Assembly: GCF_002848345.1 (NCBI RefSeq)
Contig: NZ_CP025429.1
Location: 1,736,001 to 1,800,000, forward strand
DNA length: 64,000 bases
Direction: 5' to 3'
From: Chromobacterium sp. ATCC 53434
GTDB taxonomy: Bacteria; Pseudomonadota; Gammaproteobacteria; Burkholderiales; Chromobacteriaceae
The notes under the pieces are model-generated. The model worked only from the letters and a program-made list of their open reading frames with translations, was not told where the DNA came from and searched no databases. The position numbers were made by a program, and so were the translations under genes. Numbering within the stretch: the stretch's first letter is position 1; every line of letters begins with the position of its first letter. Of the stretch, positions 11,701 to 20,700 are shown piece by piece.

Positions 11701-14700
11701 GTCGGCTCCAGCAGCAGCCTGCGCGGCGTTAGCGCCAGGCCGGCGTCGCGGGCGTGGGAGACCGCCTGCAGCGACAGGATGGAATCGCCGCCCAGCGTGA
11801 AGAAATTGTCGTCTATGCCCGGTTCCGGAATGGCCAGCACCTGGGCCCAGATCGCCGCCAGCGCGCGCTCGGCGTCGTTGCTCGGCGCGACACGCCCGGC
11901 GGCGATCGCGGCCTGCGGCGCCGGCAATGCCTTGCGGTCGATCTTGCCGTGATGGGTCAGAACAAAGCGCTCCAGCACGACGATGGCGGCCGGCACCATG
12001 TAGTCGGGCAGTTCCTCGGCCAGCGCGGCGCGCAGCGCGGCCGGATCGGCATCGCCGGCGGCATAGGCCAGCAGCCGCTCGCCGGCGGCGGCGCGGTCGA
12101 GCAGCACCAGCGCCTCGCGCACGCCGGCCTGTCGGCACAGCGCCGCCTCGATCTCGCCAAGCTCGATGCGGAAACCGCGCAGCTTGACCTGGTGGTCGGC
12201 GCGGCCGAGGTATTCGATCTCGCCGTCGGCGCGGCGGCGCGCCAGATCGCCGGAGCGGTACAGCCGCGAGCCGTCGGCGGCGAAGGGGTTGGGCACGAAG
12301 CGGGCGGCGGTCAGCGCCGGGCGGTTCCAGTAGCCGCGCGCGACGCCGGGGCCGCCGACATAGATTTCGCCGGGCACGCCGATGGGCACCGGTTGCAGGA
12401 AGCGGTCCAGCAGGTGGAAGGACAGGTCGGCGATAGGCCCGCCGATGACGTTGCCGCGGCGGGCGTCCAGATCGACTTGGCGGATCGCGCGTTCGGTGAC
12501 GTGCACCGTCGTCTCGGTGATGCCGTACATATTGACCAGTTCGGGCTTTTGGTCGCCGCGCTGTTGGAACCACGGCGCCAGGCTGCCCAGTTCCAGCGCC
12601 TCGCCGCCGAAGATCACCAGGCGCAGGTCCGGTAGCGGATGGCGCTCGGCGGCCGGGATCAGCTGGCGGAAGGCGGCCGGGGTCTGGTTCAGCACCGTGA
12701 CGCGGTGTTGCTGCAGCCAGTCGGCGAAGGCTTCCGGCGAGCGCGAGACCCAGTAGGGCACCACCAGCGAGGTCCCGCCGAACAGCAGCGGCCCCCAGAT
12801 CTCCCAGACCGAGAAGTCGAAGGCGTAGGAGTGGAACAGCGACCAGACGTCGTCGGGGCCGAAGGCGAAGCGCTCGGCGGTGGAGGCGATCAGCCGGGTG
12901 ACGTTGTGGTGGCTGACGACGCAGCCCTTCGGTTGGCCGGTGGAGCCGGAGGTGTAGATGACGTAGGCGGCCTGCAGCGGATGCAGCTTGCGCGGCGGGG
13001 CCGACGCATCGCCGTCTAGTTCGGCCGCGACGTCTATCCAGCTGAGGTTCAGGCCCGCGGGCAGCGCGCTCGCCGATTCGGCGTCGCCGACGACGACAGC
13101 GAGGGCGCTGTCGGCGGCGAGGAATGCTAGGCGTTCGGCCGGATAGCCGGGGTCTAGCGGGACGTAGGCGGCGCCGGCCTTCAGTATCGCGACGATGGCG
13201 ACCAACAGGTCCGGTTGTCGCTGGCAGCACAGACCGACGCGTTGCTCTGGGCGGACGCCGGCGGCGATCAGGCGGCGGGCCAGGCGGTTGGCGCGGGCAT
13301 CCAGCTCGCGGTAGCGCAGCAGCTGGGTCTCGCCCTGGACGGCGACGCGTTCGGGATAGCGGCGGGCGGCGTCCTCGAACCAGGCGCACAGATCGGGATG
13401 CGGCGGCGTGACGATGGCGGGGGGCGGCGCGGCCTCGGCTGCGCCGTCGCTCAGCAGCGGCAGCCTGGCCACCGGGCAGCCGGGATCGGCGACGGCGGCT
13501 TGCAGCAGCGTCAGATAGTGGCCCAGCCAGCGGCGCGCGGTGTCGGCGCCTATCAGGTCGCGGCGGAATTCCAGCGTCGCGCGCAGGCCGTCGCCGGCCG
13601 GCTCCAGCATCAGGCTGAGGTCGAATTTGGCGGCGGCCGGGTAGACCGGCAGCGGTTCGGCCGAGAGGCCGCTCCAGTCTAGGCGGCCCAAGGGCGCGTT
13701 CTGCAAGGCGAACAGCGCCTTGAACGGCGCGTCCCGCACGCCGCTGCGCGGACCGGCCAGCTTCAGCGCCTGCTCGAACGGCGTGTCCTGGTGGGCGAAG
13801 GCTTCCAGGCAGGTGTCGCGGCAGCGGGCCAGCAGTTCGGCGAAGCCGGGCGCGCCGGCCAGGTCCTGGCGCAGGATCAGCGTGTTGACGAAGAAGCCCA
13901 GCGTCTGTTCGAACTCGGCGCGGTCGCGATTGGCCACCGGACTGCCGACGCAGATGTCCTCGCTCCCGCTCAAGCGGTGCAGCAGCGTCTGGAAGCCGGC
14001 CAGCACCGCCATGAACAGCGTGGCGCCATTGGCGCGCGCCAGCGTCCGCAGCGAGTCGACCAGCGCCGCCGGCAGCTCGGCGCCGACGGTGTCGCCGCCG
14101 TCGTCATCGGGGCGGCGGACGGCGAAGTCGCCGGGCAGCGCCGTCTCGTCATCGAGGCCCGCCAGCTTGTCGCGCCAGTAGCGGAGGTCGTCGTCATTGT
14201 CGCCGGCGGCGCGGCTCTCGCGTTCCCATTCGGAAAAATCGGCGTATTGCAGCGCCTCGGGCAGCTCGGGCGGCGGCAGGCCGGCGGCCAGCGCCGGATA
14301 CAACGCGCCCAGCTCGCGCACCAGCACGCCCAGCGACCAGCCGTCGCAGGCGATGTGGTGGATGACGATGGAAAGCACGTGATCGTCGGGCGCCAGCGCG
14401 AACAGGCGGGCGCGCAGCACCGGGTCGCGCCGCAGATCGAAGCGGACGGCCGCCTCGGCGCGCAGCCGCGCTTCCAGCTGGTCTTCGTCGCAAGCCTCTC
14501 GCGGCAGCTCCAGCGCGGCTTGCGGCCGTATCAGCTGGCAGGGCTCGCCGTCTATCAAATCGTATTGGGTGCGCAGGATTTCGTGCCGCTCGACCAGCGC
14601 GGCCAGCGCCGCCTGCAGCGCCGCCGCGTTCAGCGGCCCGCGCAGCCGCAGCGCCAGCGGGATATGGTAGGCCGTGGAGTCCGGCGCCAGGTCGGCCAGC

Positions 14701-14777
14701 GTCCACAGCCGGCGCTGGGCGCCGGATTGCGGGAAGACGTAGGCGTCGAAGGAGGCGTTGGAGTCAGTTGCGTTCAT
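5790..14777 (-). CDS. NRPS, second synthetase of the operon (C-A-T-E-C-A-T-E)
   Basis: Two-module non-ribosomal peptide synthetase of 2995 aa. The open frame extends upstream to 15800, but that part is a shadow of the preceding gene. The real start is the ATG at 14777, which overlaps the upstream TAA by one base (TAATG). Domains: C (HHIACDGWS ~138-146), A1 (YVIYTSGSTGQPKG ~602-615), T (LGGDSILSL ~991), E (HHLAVDAVSW ~1168), C (HHILLDGWS ~1629), A2 (YLIYTSGSTGWPKG ~2090), T (AAGGDSIVAL ~2474), E (HHLALDVVSW ~2665). Both E domains keep the HHxxxD..SW catalytic pattern, so both residues should be offered as D-isomers. By-eye codes: A1 D-F-W-N-I-G-M-V-H (Thr), A2 D-A-S-T-I-A-A-V-C (aromatic, most like Tyr). 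The protein ends in an E domain, so transfer to the next synthetase needs its D-accepting C domain, which is present. Confidence 0.96.
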   Translation of the reverse strand: MNATDSNASFDAYVFPQSGAQRRLWTLADLAPDSTAYHIPLALRLRGPLNAAALQAALAALVERHEILRTQYDLIDGEPCQLIRPQAALELPREACDEDQLEARLRAEAAVRFDLRRDPVLRARLFALAPDDHVLSIVIHHIACDGWSLGVLVRELGALYPALAAGLPPPELPEALQYADFSEWERESRAAGDNDDDLRYWRDKLAGLDDETALPGDFAVRRPDDDGGDTVGAELPAALVDSLRTLARANGATLFMAVLAGFQTLLHRLSGSEDICVGSPVANRDRAEFEQTLGFFVNTLILRQDLAGAPGFAELLARCRDTCLEAFAHQDTPFEQALKLAGPRSGVRDAPFKALFALQNAPLGRLDWSGLSAEPLPVYPAAAKFDLSLMLEPAGDGLRATLEFRRDLIGADTARRWLGHYLTLLQAAVADPGCPVARLPLLSDGAAEAAPPPAIVTPPHPDLCAWFEDAARRYPERVAVQGETQLLRYRELDARANRLARRLIAAGVRPEQRVGLCCQRQPDLLVAIVAILKAGAAYVPLDPGYPAERLAFLAADSALAVVVGDAESASALPAGLNLSWIDVAAELDGDASAPPRKLHPLQAAYVIYTSGSTGQPKGCVVSHHNVTRLIASTAERFAFGPDDVWSLFHSYAFDFSVWEIWGPLLFGGTSLVVPYWVSRSPEAFADWLQQHRVTVLNQTPAAFRQLIPAAERHPLPDLRLVIFGGEALELGSLAPWFQQRGDQKPELVNMYGITETTVHVTERAIRQVDLDARRGNVIGGPIADLSFHLLDRFLQPVPIGVPGEIYVGGPGVARGYWNRPALTAARFVPNPFAADGSRLYRSGDLARRRADGEIEYLGRADHQVKLRGFRIELGEIEAALCRQAGVREALVLLDRAAAGERLLAYAAGDADPAALRAALAEELPDYMVPAAIVVLERFVLTHHGKIDRKALPAPQAAIAAGRVAPSNDAERALAAIWAQVLAIPEPGIDDNFFTLGGDSILSLQAVSHARDAGLALTPRRLLLEPTIRQLAAVLDEAAAEQAAAAAGPLPATPVQRWFAGLSLAAPAHWNQALALGLARPLEYGDLQAALDAVAAGHDAFRLRFAPEPLLTAEPGRWPCRELVLENDVGDDDIRALIADEQAGLDLADGPIAAALLLRGGRGDTLALIVHHLAVDAVSWSILLGDLAQALDALARGETPRPAPVPANWRRWAESQVETAAVADPAPWLDQAEAGFPTLRRDAAAPAANTEAASRVISRELDTALTGRLLRAGARAGQRVSALLLVALWRTLASRLAAPRFAVTLEHHGRDAESGLDLSRTVGWFTALYPLGVDGDATAPAAELLAAVAARLSLLSPIGTEYGQARWLGPDADARRRLHAAGLPEISFNYLGTPRGADGDWFRLRPELIAGERAADNGRPFALDLVLVVLDGRLRVDWRYPGGQFEPATVAAWSETFGSELARTLDEIAAVPALAADYPLARLSQPALEDLARRIGPFEDLYPLSPLQQGMLFHSVADAADGAYLEQLSSVVSGPLDPDAFADAWRAMLARHPLLRSGFHWRELAQPLQAAMRSAPLPVVRLDWSSLADPDAALAAYLADDAKKPFELDAAPLMRLALIRLGEQRWRWVWSYHHILLDGWSLPLFFRELLTLYRTLADGEAPALPPARPFSAYMAWLDRAGRRARADEGFWREHLAGLEQPTLLAGAARGPADFVELETRLSPEWGARAAAAMQACAATMNTLFQSAWALTLARGGHGDDIVFGTTLSGRNGDLPGIAEMIGLFINTLPLRVRLAPGTRVSALLAEVQRNQGQIQEYAHNRLVDVQRWAGGDHAQLFDSLLVFENYPADAMLQTDAAGLGFETPRFSEHTNYPLTLAVIPGRELTVKLTFDRARVSDERAAALLERLLRVADGIVNAPDAALAEIDPLPAGQRQARIAVAGSRPALAAPRLAHTLFEQQAVAHPGAPALLSDHGALAYGELDARANALARRLQALGAGPETVVGTLLPRGVDAVVAMLATLKAGAVYLPLDPAYPRERLEYMLGDSGAAIVLSDSRWLPTLSHRPDACLLLDEEAPQQADGAPPCAASVDNLAYLIYTSGSTGWPKGVAVSHRGVANLCLAQREAFRIDGDSRVYQFAPISFDASISEIFVALGSGAALCLPDAGAAEDPAGTLRRAALRHGVSHVTLPPALLAELELDALPGLKTLIAAGEAAAPGLLARWAGSRHVVNAYGPTEATVCASMRVCGPDDAEPSIGDGMAGLRLYLLDRWGGIVPAGVPGELYIGGEALARGYVGQPGRSAASFVPDHLSGLPGARLYRSGDLGEYLPDGGIRFLGRAGGHTKHRGYRIELDGVAAALRGHPDVAEALALIRQDGERRLLVAYALARPDAEPTPAALREHAAATLPAHEVPQAVVVLPRWPLTPAGKIDRAALPSPADAATPSAAAVEAAPGSAEAALLAVWREVLGRPELGVDDNYFAAGGDSIVALRIVSRAKQAGLAIEPRALFAHPTVAGLAAVAGAAAKTVHADEPEQAEVALAPIQRWFLERDLPAPHHWNLSLRLRLDAAVDPAALRTALAAMAARHDALRLRLSRDADGAWRQHYGPRAEPPLERLALKAGSPAAREAELQAHGARLQASLDLSAGPLLRAVLVDDGPDDKPELLLIAHHLALDVVSWRVLLDDLDSAYGQAVAGTDIALPPVPFSYRAWTRAQADGAAARAGELDYWRRAVAPLPVPPGLAAVGRVADRRRVAVELDADISDALLTAGAERYRAQPQELLLAALTLAWRRQSGLSALALDLEGHGRDAAMAPAPDLSRTVGWFTCLYPLRIEAAGDGWDDVVGAAKAALRGVPGGGTGFGALRYLSGIAGELDRAPPRPLSFNYLGRIDDADGGALPNLRATLSEREGGPGQDARQPLPHAVAVNARIEGGRLRLDFDYADAQDAPALAEQCRLALADLAAHCRGGAAVSYHTSDFAGVALDKTELAALLDDLNDIE
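11900..13412 (-). repeat. Thr A-domain repeat, copy 3
   Basis: DNA encoding the first A domain of the second synthetase, from the conserved linker (HPDLCAWFED) to A10 (THHGKIDRKALPAP). It is near-identical over long stretches to the two other Thr A-domains listed here. Limits are approximate. Confidence 0.8.
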
Positions 14778-17700
14778 TATTGGCCTTCGTTGGATTGCTT
14801 CAATTGGGATTCGCCATTGGCGCCGACGCTGACGCGCGACAGCTGGCGGCGCGCCTGGCGCACCGGCCCGGACAGCGGCTGCTGGTGGCGCAGCGCGTCT
14901 ATGCGCGCGGCCAGATCGGCGACGCGCGGGTGTTCGAACAACAGCCGCAGCGGCAACGGCTCGCCCAGCCGTTCGCGCAGCCGGTTGGCGGCTTGGACCG
15001 CCAGGATGGAATCGCCGCCCAGCGCGAAGAAGCCGTCGCCGCGACCCACCGGCGCGATGTTCAGCAGCGTGGAGAACACCTCGGCCACCGCGTGCTCGGT
15101 AGGCGAGTGCGGCGGTTCCGCCTCGCGCCTGGCCGGCTGCTCCGGCGCCGGCAGCGCCTTGCGGTCGATCTTGCCGTGGTGGGTCAGAACAAAGCGCTCC
15201 AGCACGACGATGGCGGCCGGCACCATGTAATCGGGCAGTTCGGTGGCCAGCGCGGCGCGCAGCGCGGCCGGATCGGCATCGCCGGCGGCATAGGCCAGCA
15301 GCCGCTCGCCGGAGGCGGCGCGGTCCAGCAAGACCAGCGCCTCGCGCACGCCGGCCTGGCGGCACAGCGCCGCCTCGATCTCGCCGAGCTCGATGCGGAA
15401 GCCGCGCAGCTTGACCTGGTGGTCGGCGCGGCCGAGGTATTCGATCTCGCCGTCGGCGCGGCGGCGGGCCAGGTCGCCGGAGCGGTACAGCCGCGAGCCG
15501 TCGGCGGCGAAGGGGTTGGGCACGAAGCGGCTGGCGGTCAGCGCCGGACGGTTCCAGTAGCCGCGCGCGACGCCGGGGCCGCCGACATAGATTTCGCCGG
15601 GCACGCCGGTGGGCACCGGTTGCAGGAAGCGGTCCAGCAGGTGGAAGGACAGGTCGGCGATAGGCCCGCCGATGACGTTGCCGCGGCGGGCGTCCAGGTC
15701 GGCTTGGCGGATCGCGCGTTCGGTGACGTGCACCGTCGTCTCGGTGATGCCGTACATATTGACGAGCTCGGGCTTCTGGTCGCCGCGCTGTTGGAACCAC
15801 GGCGCCAGGCTGTTCAACTCCAGCGCCTCGCCGCCGAAGATCACCAGGCGCAGGTCCGGCAGCGGGTGGCGCTCGGCGGCCGGGATCAGCTGGCGGAAGG
15901 CGGCCGGGGTCTGGTTCAGCACGGTGACGCGGTGTTGCCGCAGCCAGTCGGCGAAGGCCTCGGGCGAGCGCGAGACCCAGTAGGGCACCACCAGCGAGGT
16001 GCCGCCGAACAGCAGCGGCCCCCAGATCTCCCAGACCGAGAAGTCGAAGGCGTAGGAGTGGAATAGCGACCAGACGTCGTCGGGGCCGAAGGCGAAGCGC
16101 TCTGCTGTGGCGGCGATCAGCCGGGTCACATTATGGTGGCTGACGACGCAGCCCTTGGGCTGGCCGGTGGAGCCGGAGGTATAGATGACGTAGGCGGCTT
16201 GCAGCGGATGGATGCGGCGTGGCGGGGCGGAGGCGTCGCCGCTCAGCGCTTCGGCGACATCAATCCAACGCAGGCCCAGGCCTGCGGGCAGCGTCGGGGC
16301 CGATTCGGCGTCGCCGACGACGATTGAGAGGGCGCTGTCGGCGGCGAGGAATGCTAGGCGCTCGGCCGGATAGCCGGGGTCGAGCGGGACGTAGGCGGCG
16401 CCGGCCTTCAGTATCGCGACGATGGCGACCAACAGATCCGGCTGTCGCTGGCAGCACAGGCCGACGCGCTGCTCGGGGCGGACGCCAGCGGCGATCAGGT
16501 GGCGGGCCAGGCGGTTGGCGCGCACATCCAGCTCGCGGTAGCGCAGCAGCTGGGTCTCGCCCTGGACGGCGACGCGCTCGGGGTAGCGACGGGCTGTGTC
16601 CTCGAACCAGGCGCACAGATCGGGGTGCGGCGGTATGATGGAAGGCGCGGCCTCACCGTCGCGCAGCAGCGGAGCCAGCCAGCCGGCGTCCGGGTCGGCG
16701 GCGAGCGCGGTCAGCGCCTGCTGCAGATGGCCGTGCATCGCTTCTATCTGCCGCTGGCCGAATTCGGCCTCGTCCCAGGCCAGCGTCAGTTCCATGCCCA
16801 TATCGCGCGGGTCGCGGCTGAACTGCACCAGGCAGGGGAAGTCGGTCTCCTCGAACACCTCGACGCCGTCGACCGTCACATCGGGCAGCGCCAGCACTTG
16901 TTCGTAGACATGGAAGTGGATGTAGTTGAAGCCGACCTCGAAGCCGCGCTGGCCGCGATTCTGCTGCATGATGGCAGCCAGCGGCAGCCGGCGCAGCGGC
17001 TGCAGGGCAAGCTCCTGCTCGAACACGCTATGCGCCAGCTGGGCCCAGCTACCCGGCGCCAGTTCGACGCGCAAGGGCACGGTGTTTAGGAACAGGCCCA
17101 GCGCGGCGGCGCTGTCCTCGCTTTCCGGACGGCTGTGGGTGACGTAGCCGGTCGCGGCCGTGGAGGCGCCGGTCAGCCGCGCGAGCACGCGCAGATGCGC
17201 AGTCAGCAGCAGCGTTTTCAGCGGCACGGCCAAGCGGACGGCGGCCGCGTCCAGCGCGGCCGACAGTTCGGCCGGCAGCATTCGGCTGAGCCGGCGCACA
17301 TGGCGCACGCCGGCGGCCGGGGCCGCCGGTTCCAGCCGCGGCAGCAGCGCGAGCTCGTCGTCGGCCAGCCGCTCGCGCCAGGCCTGTTGCAATGCCGGAT
17401 CGCGCTCGGCCTGTTTCTGCTCGGCGATGAAACGGGCCGTCAGCCGGCCGTCGGCGTCGCTGACGGCGGCCGCCTGCGGTTGTCGAAGCAAGCGCAGCAG
17501 GTCGGTGACCAGCGTCGCCACGCTCCAGCCGTCCAGAATCGCGTGATGGAAGCTCAGCGTCAGCCGCAGCCGCTCGTCGTCAAGGCGGAACAGCGCCAGC
17601 CGAAGCAGGTGGTGGCGACTGGGCTGGAACGGCCGCGTTTTTTCCGCGGCGACGAAGTCGTCCAGCGTCTGTCTTTGCTGCTGCGGGGACTGCGAGCGCA

Positions 17701-20700
17701 GATCGGTCAGCGTCAGCGGAATGTCGCCGTCGCGGTGTATCAGCTGCAGCGGCTCGGTGTATTCGTTCCAGTGAAAAGAGGTGCGCAGCGCCGCGTGGCG
17801 GGCGCACAGCTTCAGCACGGCCTCGCGCCAGGCGGCGCCATCCCACGGCAGACTCAGGTCGAAGCTGAAGATGTCGTGGAAGATCGCGCCGTCCGGCGAC
17901 AGCTCGCTGTGGAACAGCATGCCGGCTTGCAGCCGCGACATCGGCAGCGCCTCGACCACATCGTCCGGCAGCCGGCGCCGGTCGGCGTCATTGATCAGCG
18001 CGAACGGCGAGTACGGTTCCGTTGCCGACGGCGCGCCGGTATCGGCGCTGGCGTCGGCGCACAGCTGGCGCAGCGTCGGCTGCGTGAACAGCCGCTGCAC
18101 GCTGATCGCCAGGCCGGCGTCGCGGGCGCGGGAGACCACCTGCAGCGACAGGATGGAGTCGCCGCCCAGCGTGAAGAAGTTGTCGTCTATGCCTGGTTCC
18201 GGAATCGCCAGCACCTCGGCCCAGATCTTCGCCAGCGCCCGCTCGGCGTCGTTGCGCGGCGCGACGCGCCCGGTGGCGATCGCGGCCTGCGGCGCCGGCA
18301 GCGCCTTGCGGTCGATCTTGCCGTGATGGGTCAGAACAAAGCGCTCCAGCACGACGATGGCGGCCGGCACCATGTAATCGGGCAGTTCCTCGGCCAGCGC
18401 GGCGCGCAGCGCGGCCGGATCGGCATCGCCGGCGGCATAGGCCAGCAGCCGCTCGCCGGCGGCGGCGCGGTCCAGCAGCACCAGCGCCTCGCGCACGCCG
18501 GCCTGTCGGCACAGCGCCGCCTCGATCTCGCCAAGCTCGATGCGGAAGCCGCGCAGCTTGACCTGGTGGTCGGCGCGGCCGAGGTATTCGATCTCGCCGT
18601 CGGCGCGGCGTCGGGCCAGGTCGCCGGAGCGGTACAGCCGCGAGCCGTCGGCGGCGAAGGGGTTGGGCACGAAGCGGCTGGCGGTCAGCGCCGGACGCCT
18701 CCAGTAGCCGCGGGCGACGCCGGGGCCGCCGACATAGATTTCGCCGGGCACGCCGGTAGGCACCGGTTGCAGGAAGCGGTCCAGCAGGTGGAAGGACAGG
18801 TCGGCGATAGGCCCGCCGATGACGTTGCCGCGGCGGGCGTCCAGGTCGGCCTGGCGGATCGCGCGTTCGGTGACGTGCACTGTCGTCTCGGTGATGCCGT
18901 ACATATTGACGAGCTCGGGCCGCTGGTCGCCGCGCTGTTGGAACCATGGCGCGAGGCTGTTCAACTCCAGCGCCTCGCCGCCGAAGATCACCAGGCGCAG
19001 GTCCGGCAGCGGGTGGCGTTCGGCGGCCGGGATCAACTGGCGGAAGGCGGCTGGGGTCTGGTTCAGCACGGTGACGCGGTGTTGCCGCAGCCAGTCGGCG
19101 AAGGCCTCGGGCGAGCGCGAGACCCAGTAGGGCACCACCAGCGAGGCGCCGCCGAACAGCAGCGGCCCCCAGATCTCCCAGACCGAGAAGTCGAAGGCGT
19201 AGGAGTGGAACAGCGACCAGACGTCGTCGGGTCCGAAGGCGAAGCGCTCGGCGGTGGAGGCGATCAGCCGGGTGACGTTGTGGTGGCTGACGACGCAGCC
19301 CTTGGGCGTGCCGGTGGAGCCGGAGGTGTAGATGACGTAGGCGGCCTGCAGCGGATGGATGCGGCGCGGCGGGGCCGACGCATCGCCGCTCAGCGCTTCG
19401 GCGACGTCGATCCAACGCAGGCCCAGGCCTGCGGGCAGCGTCGGGGCCGATTCGGCGTCGCCGACGACGACGGCGAGGGCGCTGTCGGCGGCGAGGTAGG
19501 TGAGGCGTTCGGCCGGATAGCCGGGGTCGAGCGGGACGTAGGCGGCGCCGGCCTTCAGTATCGCGACGATGGCGACGAGGAGGTCGGGCTGGCGCTGGCA
19601 GCACAGGCCGACGCGCTGCTCGGGGCGGACGCCGGCGGCGATCAGGCGGCGGGCCAGGCGGTTGGCGCGGGCATCCAGCTCGCGGTAGCGCAGCAGCCGG
19701 GTCTCGCCCTGGACGGCGACGCGCTCCGGATAGCGGCGGGCGGCGTCCTCGAACCAGGCGCACAGATCGGGGTGGGGCGGCGTGATGATAGCAGGGGCCG
19801 GAGGCGCGATGGCCGGCAGGGGCGCGGTCAGCGTCTGTTCCGGATGCGCCAGCACTTGGTACAGCAGCGGCTCGACGCCGGCGACGACGGCGGCCGGGTC
19901 CAGCTCGGCGAAGCAGGCCAGGTTGTAGTCCAGGTCCACCTTGACCGGGCGACGCTCATCGGCTTCGCGGATGAAGATTTTCAGCGGGTAGTGCTGGGAC
20001 AGGGTGCGCATCGCCGTCATATTGCTGACGGTGCCGTCGAACATGTCGTTGTAGTCGTGCTTCTCGTACGACAGGCTGATTTCGTACGGCAGCCTGCCGC
20101 CGGCCAGCCCCTCGGTCTCGCCTATCGGATAGCGGTGGTGGCGGAAATCGGACTTCAGTTCGCGCTGAATCTGGTCGAGCAAGTCGGCGAAGCTCCAGTC
20201 CGGCCGCAACCGGAGCCGCAGCGGGCACAGGCTGGCGAACAGGCCGGGCGAGTGCTTGGCCAGCGCGGTGCGGCGGTTCAGTATCGGCAGCGCCAACAGC
20301 AGGTCGTCGGCGCCGAGCGTGCGCAGCATATGGGTGTAGATCAGGCCGATGAAGAAATGGAACACACTGACCTGGTGGGCGGCGGCCAGGTCCCGTATCC
20401 GCTGGTAGGCCTCGACCGGTATCCAGAAGCTGTGCTGGCCGCAATCCAGCCGGCCATCGGCTTCGGCGAACAAGCGGGTCTGGTAGCCGGCCAGCTTGTC
20501 CTGCCAGTAGCGGCGGTCCTTCTCGTAGTGGGCGGAAGCGTAGTAGCCGTTCTCGTCGTCGACGATGTCCTGCGGCGCCATCATCGCCGTCGGTTCCGGC
20601 AGCCTGCCCTGGCGCAGCGCGTTGTAATAGCCGCATTTCAGCTGGTAGAGCTGGGCGATCGCCCAGCCGTCGAAGGCGATGTGGTGAAAGCGGCCGTAGA

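Noticed and set aside
14778-15800. Upstream extension of the second synthetase to 15800
   Set aside because: Lies inside the first synthetase in another frame and has no domain content; the coupled ATG at 14777 begins a proper C domain.
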